This document shows positions 28,806 through 36,903 of a stretch of 64,000 bases of DNA, piece after piece. Within the stretch, counting starts at the first letter, position 1; each line of letters begins with the position of its first letter. The notes beneath the pieces are model-generated. The model ran no database searches. It saw nothing but the letters and a program-made list of their open reading frames with translations, and was not told the DNA's origin. The DNA lies in the NCBI RefSeq assembly GCF_028595325.1, contig NZ_JAQQXR010000001.1, positions 744,001 through 808,000 on the forward strand, written 5' to 3'. Made by a program: the position numbers and the translations under genes. The DNA is from Janthinobacterium fluminis. GTDB taxonomy: Bacteria > Pseudomonadota > Gammaproteobacteria > Burkholderiales > Burkholderiaceae_D.

Positions 28806-30404
28806 ATGACACAGACCACCATCGCGCTGCCGGCAGGAATGCAAATCACGGGCCAGATCAAGCCCGGCTACGAACGCGTGTTGACGCCGGAGGCGCTGGC
28901 CCTGGTCGCCAAGCTGAGCCGCGCGTTCGAGCCGCGCCGCCAGCAATTGCTGGCCGTGCGCGTCGAGCGCGCCAAGCGCCTGGACGCCGGCGAGCGTCCG
29001 GACTTCCTGGCGGAAACCGCGCACATCCGCGCCGGCGACTGGCGGATCGCGCCGATTCCCGCCGCGCTGGCCTGCCGCCGCGTGGAAATCACCGGCCCCG
29101 TCGAGCGCAAGATGGTCATCAACGCCTTTAACTCGGGCGCCGACAGCTATATGACGGACTTCGAGGACTCGAACACGCCGAACTGGGACAACCAGATTTC
29201 CGGCCAGGTGAATATGATGGATGCCGTGCGCAAGACCATTTCGCTGGAGCAGAACGGCAAGTTCTACAAGCTCAACGACAAGATCGCCACCCTGGTCGTG
29301 CGCCCGCGCGGCTGGCACCTGGACGAGAAGCACGTGCTGGTCGACGGCCAGCGCGTCTCCGGCGGCATCGTCGATTTCGCGCTGTTCATGTACCACAACG
29401 CCAAGGAGCAACTGGCGCGCGGCGCCGGCCCGTATTTCTACCTGCCGAAGATGGAGTCGCACCTGGAGGCGCGGCTGTGGAACGACATCTTCGTGATGAC
29501 GCAGGACGAGCTGGGCCTGCCGCAGGGCACGATCAAGGCGACGGTGCTGATCGAAACCATCCTGGCCGCCTTCGAGATGGACGAGATCCTCTATGAATTG
29601 CGCGAGCACAGCTCGGGCCTGAACGCCGGCCGCTGGGACTACATCTTCTCGTGCATCAAGAAATTCAAGCTCGACAAGGACTTCTGCCTGGCCGACCGCG
29701 CCAAGGTGACGATGACGGCGCCGTTCATGCGCGCCTACGCCTTGCTGCTGCTGAAGACCTGCCACAAGCGCGGTGCCCCGGCCATCGGCGGCATGGCCGC
29801 GCTGATCCCGATCAAGAACGATGCGGAAAAGAACGAGATCGCGATGGGCGGCGTGCGCACCGACAAGGCCCGCGACGCCAGTGACGGCTACGACGGCGGC
29901 TGGGTCGCCCATCCGGGCCTGGTCGAGCTGGCGATGACGGAGTTCAAGAAGGTGCTGGGCGACAAGCCGAACCAGATCGACAAGCAGCGCCCCGACGTCG
30001 ACGTCAAGGTCGCCGACCTGTTGAATTTCCAGCCGGAAGCGCCGATCACGGAAGCGGGCCTGCGCTACAACATCAACGTCGGCATCCATTACCTGGGCAG
30101 CTGGCTGACGGGCAACGGCTGCGTGCCCATTCACAACCTGATGGAAGACGCGGCGACGGCGGAAATCAGCCGCTCGCAAGTGTGGCAGTGGATACGTTCG
30201 AGCAAGGGCGTGCTGGAAGACGGCCGCAAGGTCACGGCCGACATGGTGCGGGCGATGATCCCGGAAGAGCTGGCCAAGGTGCAGCAAGTGGCGCCCAACG
30301 GCGACAGCCCCAGCTATGTCCGGGCCGCCCACATCTTCGAGGAAATGTCGACGTCGGCCTCGTTCGCCGAATTCCTCACCTTGCCGCTGTACGAGGAAAT
30401 CTGA
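28806..30404 (+). CDS. aceB: Malate synthase A
   Basis: A 532-residue enzyme that condenses glyoxylate with acetyl-CoA in the glyoxylate bypass. It starts at ATG 28806 behind [44 protein letters not shown] and [13 protein letters not shown] are malate synthase A signatures with the catalytic Asp/Arg residues. The length is that of the A isoform, not G. Isocitrate lyase is not adjacent. It is divergent from lysR and ends at a strong terminator. Confidence 0.96.
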   Translation: MTQTTIALPAGMQITGQIKPGYERVLTPEALALVAKLSRAFEPRRQQLLAVRVERAKRLDAGERPDFLAETAHIRAGDWRIAPIPAALACRRVEITGPVERKMVINAFNSGADSYMTDFEDSNTPNWDNQISGQVNMMDAVRKTISLEQNGKFYKLNDKIATLVVRPRGWHLDEKHVLVDGQRVSGGIVDFALFMYHNAKEQLARGAGPYFYLPKMESHLEARLWNDIFVMTQDELGLPQGTIKATVLIETILAAFEMDEILYELREHSSGLNAGRWDYIFSCIKKFKLDKDFCLADRAKVTMTAPFMRAYALLLLKTCHKRGAPAIGGMAALIPIKNDAEKNEIAMGGVRTDKARDASDGYDGGWVAHPGLVELAMTEFKKVLGDKPNQIDKQRPDVDVKVADLLNFQPEAPITEAGLRYNINVGIHYLGSWLTGNGCVPIHNLMEDAATAEISRSQVWQWIRSSKGVLEDGRKVTADMVRAMIPEELAKVQQVAPNGDSPSYVRAAHIFEEMSTSASFAEFLTLPLYEEI

Positions 30405-30408
30405 GGCC

Positions 30409-30436
30409 GGGGGCGGGCGCCATGCCCGCCCCCTTT
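30409..30436 (+). terminator. Terminator of aceB
   Basis: A 10-bp perfect GC-rich stem (gggggcgggc/gcccgccccc) with loop gccat is followed by TTT, five bases after the aceB stop. It is shared with the convergent gloB 3' end. Confidence 0.75.
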
Positions 30437-31238
30437 AAAAGCCGTTTTTCCACTGCCTGAGGGCGGCGAAGGCCGCCACCGGCGCGGCGCCCGCTTCCAG
30501 CCGGCCCGCCGCGACCAGGCTGTCGACAATCGCCGCCTCGCGGAAGCGCAGGAAGGGATTGGTGGCCTTTTCCACGCCTATGCTGGTGGGCACCGTCGGC
30601 ACGCCGTCCGCGCGCTTGGCCGCCTCGATGCGCACCCGCGCCATCAGCGCCAGATTGTCCGGATCGACGGCGGCGGCAAAGCGCAGGTTGGCCAGCGTGT
30701 ACTCGTGTGCGCAAAACACCTCGGTGTCGTCGGGCAGGGCGGCCAGCTTGTCCAGCGACGCCGCCATCTGCTCCGGCGTGCCTTCGAACAGGCGCCCGCA
30801 TCCCCCCGCAAACAAGGTGTCGCCGCAAAACAACCAGCGCGCGCCGGCGCCGTCCTGGCGCACATAGGCGATGTGGCCCCGCGTGTGGCCGGGCACGTCG
30901 AGCACGGCGAATGTCAAGTCCAGGCCGGGCACGCGCACCAGCTCGCCCTGCGCAAGCGGCCGCGTCACGGCTGTGATAGCCTCATTGCGCGGGCCGAACA
31001 CGGGCACGGCATAATGCTGCAACAATGCGGGAACGCCGCCGATATGGTCAGCGTGGTGGTGGGTGAGTAAAATGGCGGTCAGCGTCAGTTGTTGCTCCTG
31101 CAGGGCCGCCAGCACAGGCGCGGCGTCGCCGGGATCGACCACGGCGGCATGCTCGCCATCGTGGATCAGCCATAAGTAATTGTCGGCGAAGGCGGGGACG
31201 GTGAGCACGCGAACGGCTGGCTTGGGAGTGGTGGTCAT
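30435..31238 (-). CDS. gloB: Hydroxyacylglutathione hydrolase (glyoxalase II)
   Basis: A 267-residue metallo-beta-lactamase-fold enzyme that hydrolyses S-lactoylglutathione in methylglyoxal detoxification. [10 protein letters not shown] gives the first metal ligands, [14 protein letters not shown] and [18 protein letters not shown] further ones, and [13 protein letters not shown] the glyoxalase II-specific loop. Its start is only 21 bases from the divergent methyltransferase, so the promoters must overlap the coding sequences. Confidence 0.95.
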   Translation of the reverse strand: MTTTPKPAVRVLTVPAFADNYLWLIHDGEHAAVVDPGDAAPVLAALQEQQLTLTAILLTHHHADHIGGVPALLQHYAVPVFGPRNEAITAVTRPLAQGELVRVPGLDLTFAVLDVPGHTRGHIAYVRQDGAGARWLFCGDTLFAGGCGRLFEGTPEQMAASLDKLAALPDDTEVFCAHEYTLANLRFAAAVDPDNLALMARVRIEAAKRADGVPTVPTSIGVEKATNPFLRFREAAIVDSLVAAGRLEAGAAPVAAFAALRQWKNGF

Positions 31239-31259
31239 GAGTATGAGAAAAGGCTGGGC

Positions 31260-32048
31260 ATGGACAGTGCGACATCCGAGAAATCCATTATAGCGCTTGA
31301 CGGCTGGCTACAAACGCCGGCCGGCGTCTACGTGCGGGCGTGGGAGCAGGCGCGGCTCGACGAGTTGACGGCCGACATCTTCGGCTACAACGCCGTGCAG
31401 ATCGGCATGCCGCAACTGGACGCGCTGGCGGCGAACCGCATGCCGAACCAGTGGTTGGCCGACACGCGCATGGCCACCCCGGCCCAGGCCGTGCTGCCGG
31501 CCGACGGCCGCGCCCGCGTAGTGCTGAATTTCGACGAACTGCCGTTCGCCTCGCAAAGCCTGGACCTGGTGGTGCTGCCGCATGTGTTAGAGTTCGCCGC
31601 CGAGCCGCACCAGGTGCTGCGCGAAGTCGAGCGCGTCCTCATTCCCGAGGGCCGGCTGATCATCTGCGGCTTCAATCCGGCCAGCCTGTGGGGCTTGCGC
31701 CAGGCGGCCGGCCGGCTGACCGGTTCGCACTACCTGCCGCGGGCGGGCGAATTCATCTCTATGCCGCGCATGAAAGACTGGTTAAAATTATTGAACCTGG
31801 GCGTCAGCCAGAGCCATTTCGGCTGCTATGCGCCGGCTTGCAGGACTGAAAAGTGGCTGCACCGCTACGCTTTCATGGACCAGGCGGGGGCGCGCTGGTG
31901 GCCCTATCTGGGCGCCGTGTATATTGTGCAGGCGATCAAGCGCGTCAAAGGGATGCGCCTGATCGGTCCGGCATGGACCAAACAACCGGCAACGGCCGCC
32001 GCGGGCGTGCCGGTCACTAACAAGAGGCGGGAACATCAAGATGGATAA
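31260..32048 (+). CDS. Class I SAM-dependent methyltransferase
   Basis: A 262-residue protein. The post-motif region [20 protein letters not shown] and the helix [32 protein letters not shown] fit a Methyltransf_11 domain. The glycine-rich SAM loop is not obvious. Homologous genes sit between gloB and rnhA in many beta- and gammaproteobacteria. The start ATG follows AAGG. Its last eight bases overlap rnhA. The substrate is unknown. Confidence 0.82.
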   Translation: MDSATSEKSIIALDGWLQTPAGVYVRAWEQARLDELTADIFGYNAVQIGMPQLDALAANRMPNQWLADTRMATPAQAVLPADGRARVVLNFDELPFASQSLDLVVLPHVLEFAAEPHQVLREVERVLIPEGRLIICGFNPASLWGLRQAAGRLTGSHYLPRAGEFISMPRMKDWLKLLNLGVSQSHFGCYAPACRTEKWLHRYAFMDQAGARWWPYLGAVYIVQAIKRVKGMRLIGPAWTKQPATAAAGVPVTNKRREHQDG

Positions 32049-32478
32049 AGTGGAAATTTACGCCGACGGCGCCTGCAAGGGCAACCCCGGCACCGGCGGC
32101 TGGGGCGCGCTGATGGTGGCCGACGGCGCCGAAAAAGAGCTGTTCGGCGGCGAGCTGAACACGACCAACAACCGCATGGAATTGCTGGCCGTGATAGAGG
32201 CGCTGAACGCCCTCAAGCGCCCCTGCGACGTGGTGCTCTACACCGACAGCCAGTACGTGCAAAAAGGCATCAGCGAGTGGATACACGGCTGGAAGGCGCG
32301 CGGCTGGAAGACGGCCGCCAAGGCGCCCGTGAAGAACGTCGACCTGTGGCAGGCGCTCGACGCGGCCCAGGCCGTGCACCAGGTCGAATGGCGCTGGGTG
32401 CGCGGCCACTCCGGCCACGCCGGCAACGAGCGCGCCGACCAGCTGGCCAACCGCGGCGTCGACACCGTGCGCCGCTGA
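32041..32478 (+). CDS. rnhA: Ribonuclease HI
   Basis: A 145-residue nuclease that removes RNA from RNA-DNA hybrids. The four metal-binding acids are present: Asp in [11 protein letters not shown], Glu in [13 protein letters not shown], Asp in LYTDSQYV and Asp in [10 protein letters not shown]. The length is standard. It overlaps the methyltransferase and is followed by dnaQ, a conserved pair. Confidence 0.97.
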   Translation: MDKVEIYADGACKGNPGTGGWGALMVADGAEKELFGGELNTTNNRMELLAVIEALNALKRPCDVVLYTDSQYVQKGISEWIHGWKARGWKTAAKAPVKNVDLWQALDAAQAVHQVEWRWVRGHSGHAGNERADQLANRGVDTVRR

Positions 32479-32548
32479 CACCTGGCCCGCCGCCGCGCTT
32501 TGCTATACTGCGCGGCTGGCTTACCGATACACCCTCATTGACATTCCC

Positions 32549-33259
32549 ATGCGCCAAATCGTAGTAGATACCGAAACCACCGGCCTGAATCCCCGCACGG
32601 GCGACCGCATCCTTGAAATCGGCTGCGTCGAGCTGCACAACCGCATGTTGACCGGCAATAACTACCACCGCTACATCAACCCCGAGCGCGACTCCGACGA
32701 GGGCGCGTTGAACGTCCACGGCCTGACCACCGAATTCCTCAGCGACAAGCCGAAGTTCGCCGACATCGTCGAAGAATTGCGCGAGTACATAGCCGGCGCC
32801 GAAGTCATCATCCACAACGCGCCGTTCGACCTGGGCTTCCTGAACGCGGAATTCAAGCGCCTGAACCTGCCCAGCTTCAGCGAGCACATCGGCAACGTCA
32901 TCGACACCCTGGTGCAGGCCAAGGAAATGCATCCGGGCAAGCGCAACTCGCTGGACGCGCTGTGCGACCGCTACGGCGTGTCGAACTCGCACCGCAAGTT
33001 GCACGGCGCGCTGCTCGACGCCGAGCTGCTGGCCGACGTCTACCTGTCGATGACGCGCGGGCAGAACAGCCTGAGCATGGAGGAAGAGGTGGCCGTCAGC
33101 GCGGACGGCGAGGCGCTCGACAACGTGCCGCTGGCCGACATCATCTTCCAGCCGGCCTCGGCGGACGAGCTGGCCGAGCACGAAGCGACGCTGGCCGGTC
33201 TGGACAAGGCCGTCAAGGGCGCCTGCATCTGGCGCGCGCTGACGGCGCCCGCCGGCTAA
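32549..33259 (+). CDS. dnaQ: DNA polymerase III epsilon subunit (proofreading exonuclease)
   Basis: A 236-residue DEDDh exonuclease. Motifs: ExoI VVDTETTGLNP, ExoII HNAPFDLGFLNAEF, ExoIII with HGALLDAELLADVYL. The C-terminal tail (~180-236) matches the segment that binds the alpha subunit and ends in a Trp-rich helix. A TATACT hexamer at about 32508 could be a promoter -10 box. Classic rnhA-dnaQ linkage. Confidence 0.96.
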   Translation: MRQIVVDTETTGLNPRTGDRILEIGCVELHNRMLTGNNYHRYINPERDSDEGALNVHGLTTEFLSDKPKFADIVEELREYIAGAEVIIHNAPFDLGFLNAEFKRLNLPSFSEHIGNVIDTLVQAKEMHPGKRNSLDALCDRYGVSNSHRKLHGALLDAELLADVYLSMTRGQNSLSMEEEVAVSADGEALDNVPLADIIFQPASADELAEHEATLAGLDKAVKGACIWRALTAPAG

Positions 33260-33283
33260 ACGCGGGGCGGACGCGGCGAAACG

Positions 33284-33304
33284 CCTGCCAACGCAGGATT
33301 TTTT
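33284..33304 (+). terminator. Terminator of dnaQ
   Basis: A 5-bp GC stem (cctgc/gcagg) with loop caac is followed by ATTTTTT, 25 bases after the dnaQ stop and just before the tRNA promoter. Confidence 0.6.
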
Positions 33305-33313
33305 GCCAGTTCC

Positions 33314-33342
33314 TTGCAAAATGTTTTGAGGGATGTCATAAT
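33314..33342 (+). promoter_or_regulatory. Sigma70 promoter of the tRNA-Val gene
   Basis: TTGCAA at 33314-33319 and CATAAT at 33337-33342 are separated by exactly 17 bases. The downstream GCCCCGC stretch is a GC-rich discriminator of the sort seen on stringently controlled stable RNA promoters. The tRNA begins 12 bases later. Confidence 0.65.
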
Positions 33343-33354
33343 TCGCCCCGCTTC

Positions 33355-33429
33355 GGGAGGTTAGCTCAGGGGTAGAGCACTGCATTCACACTGCAGGGGT
33401 CGCAAGTTCGAAACTTGCACTTCCCACCA
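33355..33429 (+). tRNA. tRNA-Val (anticodon CAC), CCA encoded
   Basis: The 75 bases fold as a full cloverleaf. The acceptor GGGAGGT pairs with ACTTCCC (one G-T). The D arm is GCTC-AGGGGTA-GAGC. The anticodon stem CTGCA/TGCAG encloses TTCACAC, giving anticodon CAC. The T arm is GCAAG-TTCGAAA-CTTGC, and CCA is encoded. It decodes GUG valine codons. Its 3' end directly precedes recombinase debris, as at an island integration site. Confidence 0.95.
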
Positions 33430-33449
33430 AGAATACCTAGTGAAATCAA

Positions 33450-33773
33450 TCACTTACATGCAAAGCCGACATTTAAAAAGGTCGGCTTTTTTGTTGAGTG
33501 TAATTTTTCAGTGTAATTTACTTTGTGACGACAAGCAGCGATAGCATTGTTCAATGCTTCCCGCTGCGCGTCCACCTGCAAGTGCGCGTAGCGCTGAGTC
33601 GTCTGTATATTCGCATGACCCAGGATCTGACTGATCGTGTAAAGATCAACCCTGAGCCCCAACATGATGCTTGCGCATGAGTGCCGCAGGTCGTGGAAAT
33701 TCACATGCGGCATGCCTGCCTTCACGAGCGCACGACGCCAAGCAGACTTCAGCCCATCGACACAGACCGCCAA
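33450..33773 (-). pseudogene. Tyrosine recombinase, C-terminal fragment
   Basis: Only the last ~107 residues of a phage-type integrase remain. NFHDLRHSCASIMLG carries the catalytic His-x-x-Arg and LGHANIQTTQRYAH the late His and nucleophile Tyr. The N-terminal arm-binding and core domains are absent: homology stops near 33775, close to the IS256-family remnant. Its position with the 3' end facing the tRNA is that of an integrase at an attachment site. Confidence 0.75.
33462..33492 (+). terminator. Terminator after tRNA-Val, inside the recombinase fragment
   Basis: A 9-bp perfect stem (aaagccgac/gtcggcttt) with a 10-base loop ends in seven Ts, 32 bases past the tRNA. It overlaps the 3' end of the reverse-strand recombinase piece. 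Confidence 0.7.
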
Positions 33774-33879
33774 CGGAAAGTGTGCGAGTCAAAGTCGAAG
33801 GCCGAAGATGATCGGAATTACACGCGCTCGCAAAGTCTTCATGTGGTTCGAAGGCATTTTGAACGGCTCGCGGGTGTCT

Positions 33880-35165
33880 AGCAGACTTGTGGCGATTCAG
33901 AGGCAGAGGGCGCTGTACCCGTTTCCGGTTGAACTGATTGAGCAGTTGCTGGCCCAGGTCGAGAACAAGGACGCCGAGTCGATCCTTGGCGGGTCCGGCT
34001 TGGCTGGGTAGTTAAAGAAGATGCTGGCCGAGCGCATGCTGACGGCGGAGTTGCGCCACCATTTGGCGAGCGAGGATCAGGCTGGCAAGAACCACCGCAA
34101 CGGCAGCAGCCCCAAGAAGGTGTTGATGCCGGGCGGCGAGTTGCAACTGGACGTGCCGCGCGACCGTCTGTCGAGCTTCGAGCCCAAGCGGGTGGGCAAG
34201 CACTAGCGCCGCATGCCGGGCTTTGACGACCACGTCATCGGCATGTACGCGCGCGGCATCACAGTACGCGAAGTTCAGGCCCATTTGCTGGAGATCTACG
34301 GCACGCAGGTATCGCCGGACCTCATTTCCACCATCACCGATGAAGTCCTCGACGAGGTCATGCAGTGGCAGCAACGGCCGCTGGAGGCGATGTACCCCAT
34401 CGTCTATTTCGACGCGCTGCGGCTCAAAATCCGGGACGAGGGCAGCGTCAAGAACAAGGCCGTGTACCTGGCGCTGGGCATCCGCGCCGATGGACGCAAG
34501 GAGGTTCTGGGTTTGTGGATTGAGCAAACCGAGGGCGCCAAGTTCTGGCTGAAGGTTTTTAACGAGCTCAAAAATCGGGGCCTTGATGACGTCTTGATCG
34601 CCGTCGTCGACGGCCTGCGCGGCTTCCCCGAGGCCATCGAGGCGGTCTATCCGCAGGCGCAGATCCAGACCTGCATTGTGCATCTGATCCGCGACTCCAC
34701 CACGCTGGCGTCCTGGAAGGATCGCAAAGAGCTGGCGGCATGCCTGAAGCCCGTCTACCAAGCCGCCAACGCGGATCTGGCGGCTGCGGTGCTCTATGAG
34801 TTTGAGGAGGGGCCATGAGGCGCCAAATTTCCGACCGTGGCAGCCATGTGGCGGCGCCAATGGCAGCAGGTGATTCCCTTCTTCGCGTCCCCTCCGGAAG
34901 TGAGGACGATCATCTACACCACAAATGCCATTGAGAGCCTGCATATGCGCCTTCGGAAGATCGTCAAGAATCGGGGGCACTTCCCCAGCGACGACGCGGC
35001 CAGCAAGCTGCTCTACCTGGCCTTGCGTAATATCGAAAAAGATTGGAAGATGCCGCAGCGGACGTGGAAGCAAGCGGCCAACCAGTTCGCCATCATGTTC
35101 GGCGAGCGCTTCACGAACGCGATTAACTAACTAAGTTTGACCCCGCCACACAAAATTCCTGACAG
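33880..35165 (+). mobile_element. Decayed IS256-family insertion sequence
   Basis: This covers the transposase remains plus the likely right end. The segment after the transposase stop (TTTGACCCCGCCACACAAAA, then TTCCTGACAGGTCCC at about 35139-35168) looks like an IS256-group terminal inverted repeat. No matching left repeat is visible near 33.88 kb, so the left end seems lost. Confidence 0.6.
33913..35130 (+). pseudogene. IS256-family (mutator) transposase with three in-frame stops
   Basis: One frame reads as a nearly full transposase from YPFPVELIEQLLAQVENKD to ERFTNAIN (about 405 codons). The DDE acids are visible ([42 protein letters not shown]). Three stops interrupt it: TAG at 34009-34011 (GLAG*LKKML), TAG at 34204-34206 (GKH*RRMPGF) and TGA at 34816-34818 (EEGP*GAKFP). 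By comparison with intact relatives they replace Gln, Gln and Trp codons. The original start is lost or altered. It is inactive. Confidence 0.85.
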
Positions 35166-35171
35166 GTCCCG

Positions 35172-35469
35172 CGCGATGTTCCGCTGACAAGGCGCGCAGT
35201 CCAAGTGATTGAAGCCCTGCCTCGCCATCAAGACGGTCCGGCCTTTCCAACTGGCAAATGCCGTGAAGAAGGCCTTTGAGCGTGCAGTAAAACGCGCTAA
35301 TCTCGGAGATCTTCATTTCCACGATCTCCGCCATGAGGGCACAAGCCGTCTAGCCGAAAAGCTCGACAACGTACTAGAGTTGTCCGCCGTTACGGGGCAT
35401 AAAACGCTGTCAATGCTGAAACGCTACTATCATCCTCGTGCGCGCGATCTCGCAAGGAAGCTCGACTGA
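35172..35469 (+). pseudogene. Second tyrosine recombinase fragment, truncated and frameshifted
   Basis: It begins directly after the IS256 right end. One frame gives RDVPLTRRAVQVIEALPRHQ-DG, and at about 35235-35250 the match moves to another frame giving QLANAVKKAFERAVKRANLG. Then come the catalytic blocks FHDLRHEGTSRLAEKLDN and VTGHKTLSMLKRYYHPRA to the natural C-terminus. It is thus the C-terminal ~100 residues of a shufflon-type recombinase with one frameshift. It differs from the fragment at 33.45 kb in sequence and strand. Confidence 0.7.
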
Positions 35470-35640
35470 CCTAGCCAAAGGTGTGCATGGCCAAAAATAC
35501 GTAGTGCAAGCGATTGATGTAAAATAATTTCCTTGTGGAATTATATTGATGCTTAGACTTTACGCAATGGTGATGGATGCGAAGCGGAAAATACTGCCAT
35601 GGCTGTTGATGTCCCACGACATGAAGGAGTAGTGATAAAT

Positions 35641-36630
35641 ATGAAAAGGAAGTTTGTTACAGAATATGGAATTGGTTATCAAAACAGCTTCACTGGCACT
35701 ATTACAGCTCATCAGTTGCTCCGAGGCGGCGAGATGGATGCGGCGATTGAAGATAAAATTTCAAAATGCCATATCTACGCAATTGCTGCTAGGCCATTAC
35801 CATACTTTAATTCAGAATCTTTAGTTCATAAGGACGATGTCTTGTCCGGGGAAATATGTTATCGAATCGATGGCGCGGAGCATTGCGTGCACTTTGATCA
35901 ATATCGTTGGGAATTAGAAGACGATGCGATAAAAATTGATTGTAAGTACCCCTATCGGGAGATCCGCAGCTTGAATGTGGCGGGTAAAGAGGTTACATAT
36001 CTACCGGCAAGCTACTTGGCAAGTGCTTTGATGAATCATGGACTAATTGAGGCCAATGATTTAGCTAATTGCGAGGTATTGTATATCGGCCAGGCTCTTG
36101 GCGTGCAAGGAAACAGGTCCGCCCTCGAACGATTGAAAAGCCATTCAACTTTTCAAAAAATCCTTGCTTTGACAAATCATGATTGCCCTGATAAAGAGAT
36201 TATGATATTTATGTATCAGTTTGATCATGAGCAAATGCTTACGTCAATAGATGGCAGAGCGAAGGATGCTGATGACAGTGATGAAAATGAAAATCGTCTG
36301 ATGAATGCAATGAGAAATCCGCCGGATAAAAAACAAAAAATTGGGATGATCGAAGCTGCGCTAATTCGCTATTTTCAACCACCATATAACGAAATATTTA
36401 AAATTAAATTTCCATCTGTTAAGCATAAAATTTTAAAATCTTGTTACGCCCTGGATATAACATCATTAGTTGTGGAGTTGGATTCGACGGACTTGAATTG
36501 TTCGCTTTATTCTCAAAGTATGCCATCAAAAAGATATCATATAGCAAAGGTTGATCTGGTGGCTATGCAGGATAGACACTCTTTCTTTTCTTTAACCGGG
36601 TTTCCAAATATTCCAGGTGTTATAAGGTAA
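35641..36630 (+). CDS. Unrecognised AT-rich island protein with a possible GIY-YIG half-motif
   Basis: A 329-residue protein starting at ATG 35641 (AAGGAG upstream); an in-frame ATG at 35599 would add 14 residues. I do not recognise the family. At about residues 145-172, VLYIGQALGVQGNRSALERL-KSH resembles the YIG-x8-10-R-x2-H part of GIY-YIG nucleases. At about 236-250, IEAALIRYFQPPYN resembles their late Glu and Asn helix. The first GIY strand is not evident, so nuclease function is a tentative guess. GC content is far below the flanking chromosome. It faces the SF1 helicase convergently. Confidence 0.6.
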   Translation: MKRKFVTEYGIGYQNSFTGTITAHQLLRGGEMDAAIEDKISKCHIYAIAARPLPYFNSESLVHKDDVLSGEICYRIDGAEHCVHFDQYRWELEDDAIKIDCKYPYREIRSLNVAGKEVTYLPASYLASALMNHGLIEANDLANCEVLYIGQALGVQGNRSALERLKSHSTFQKILALTNHDCPDKEIMIFMYQFDHEQMLTSIDGRAKDADDSDENENRLMNAMRNPPDKKQKIGMIEAALIRYFQPPYNEIFKIKFPSVKHKILKSCYALDITSLVVELDSTDLNCSLYSQSMPSKRYHIAKVDLVAMQDRHSFFSLTGFPNIPGVIR

Positions 36631-36903
36631 GCCCGCCACGCTTTTGCTCTTGGGTTCCTAGCCTCCATAGCACCTAGCCGAGCAACACGAGGTTCATTTA
36701 GGTTGGTGAGTGGATTGCCTCGTCGCTGGCCGGGACGACCGGCCAAAGCGCTCCTCCAGGTAACCACGCTGGGTGGGAGTGGCCCTAAACAGGCCATCCT
36801 TGCTCCCTTGCCTGACGGCATCGCTCCTCGGACTCGAATCGCTCCCATAGGCAACGCACCGAGCAGGGTGTGGCCAATATACCTCGTCCATCATTACAGT
36901 CCT
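36631..36903. other. GC-richer spacer between convergent AT-rich genes, with a 7-bp perfect hairpin
   Basis: This 273-base gap is visibly richer in GC than the two genes it separates. It contains an exact 7-bp inverted repeat with a 5-base loop at 36727-36745 (tggccgg/ccggcca). The reverse strand has a 66-codon open frame (36694-36894) rich in Arg and Ser that I do not believe to be a gene. It could be a small inserted repeat or structured RNA. No promoter or known RNA was recognised. Confidence 0.4.

Noticed and set aside
36694-36894. A 66-codon reverse-strand ORF in the GC-rich spacer
   Set aside because: Composition looks like a chance frame in GC-rich repeat DNA, and no start signal is present.
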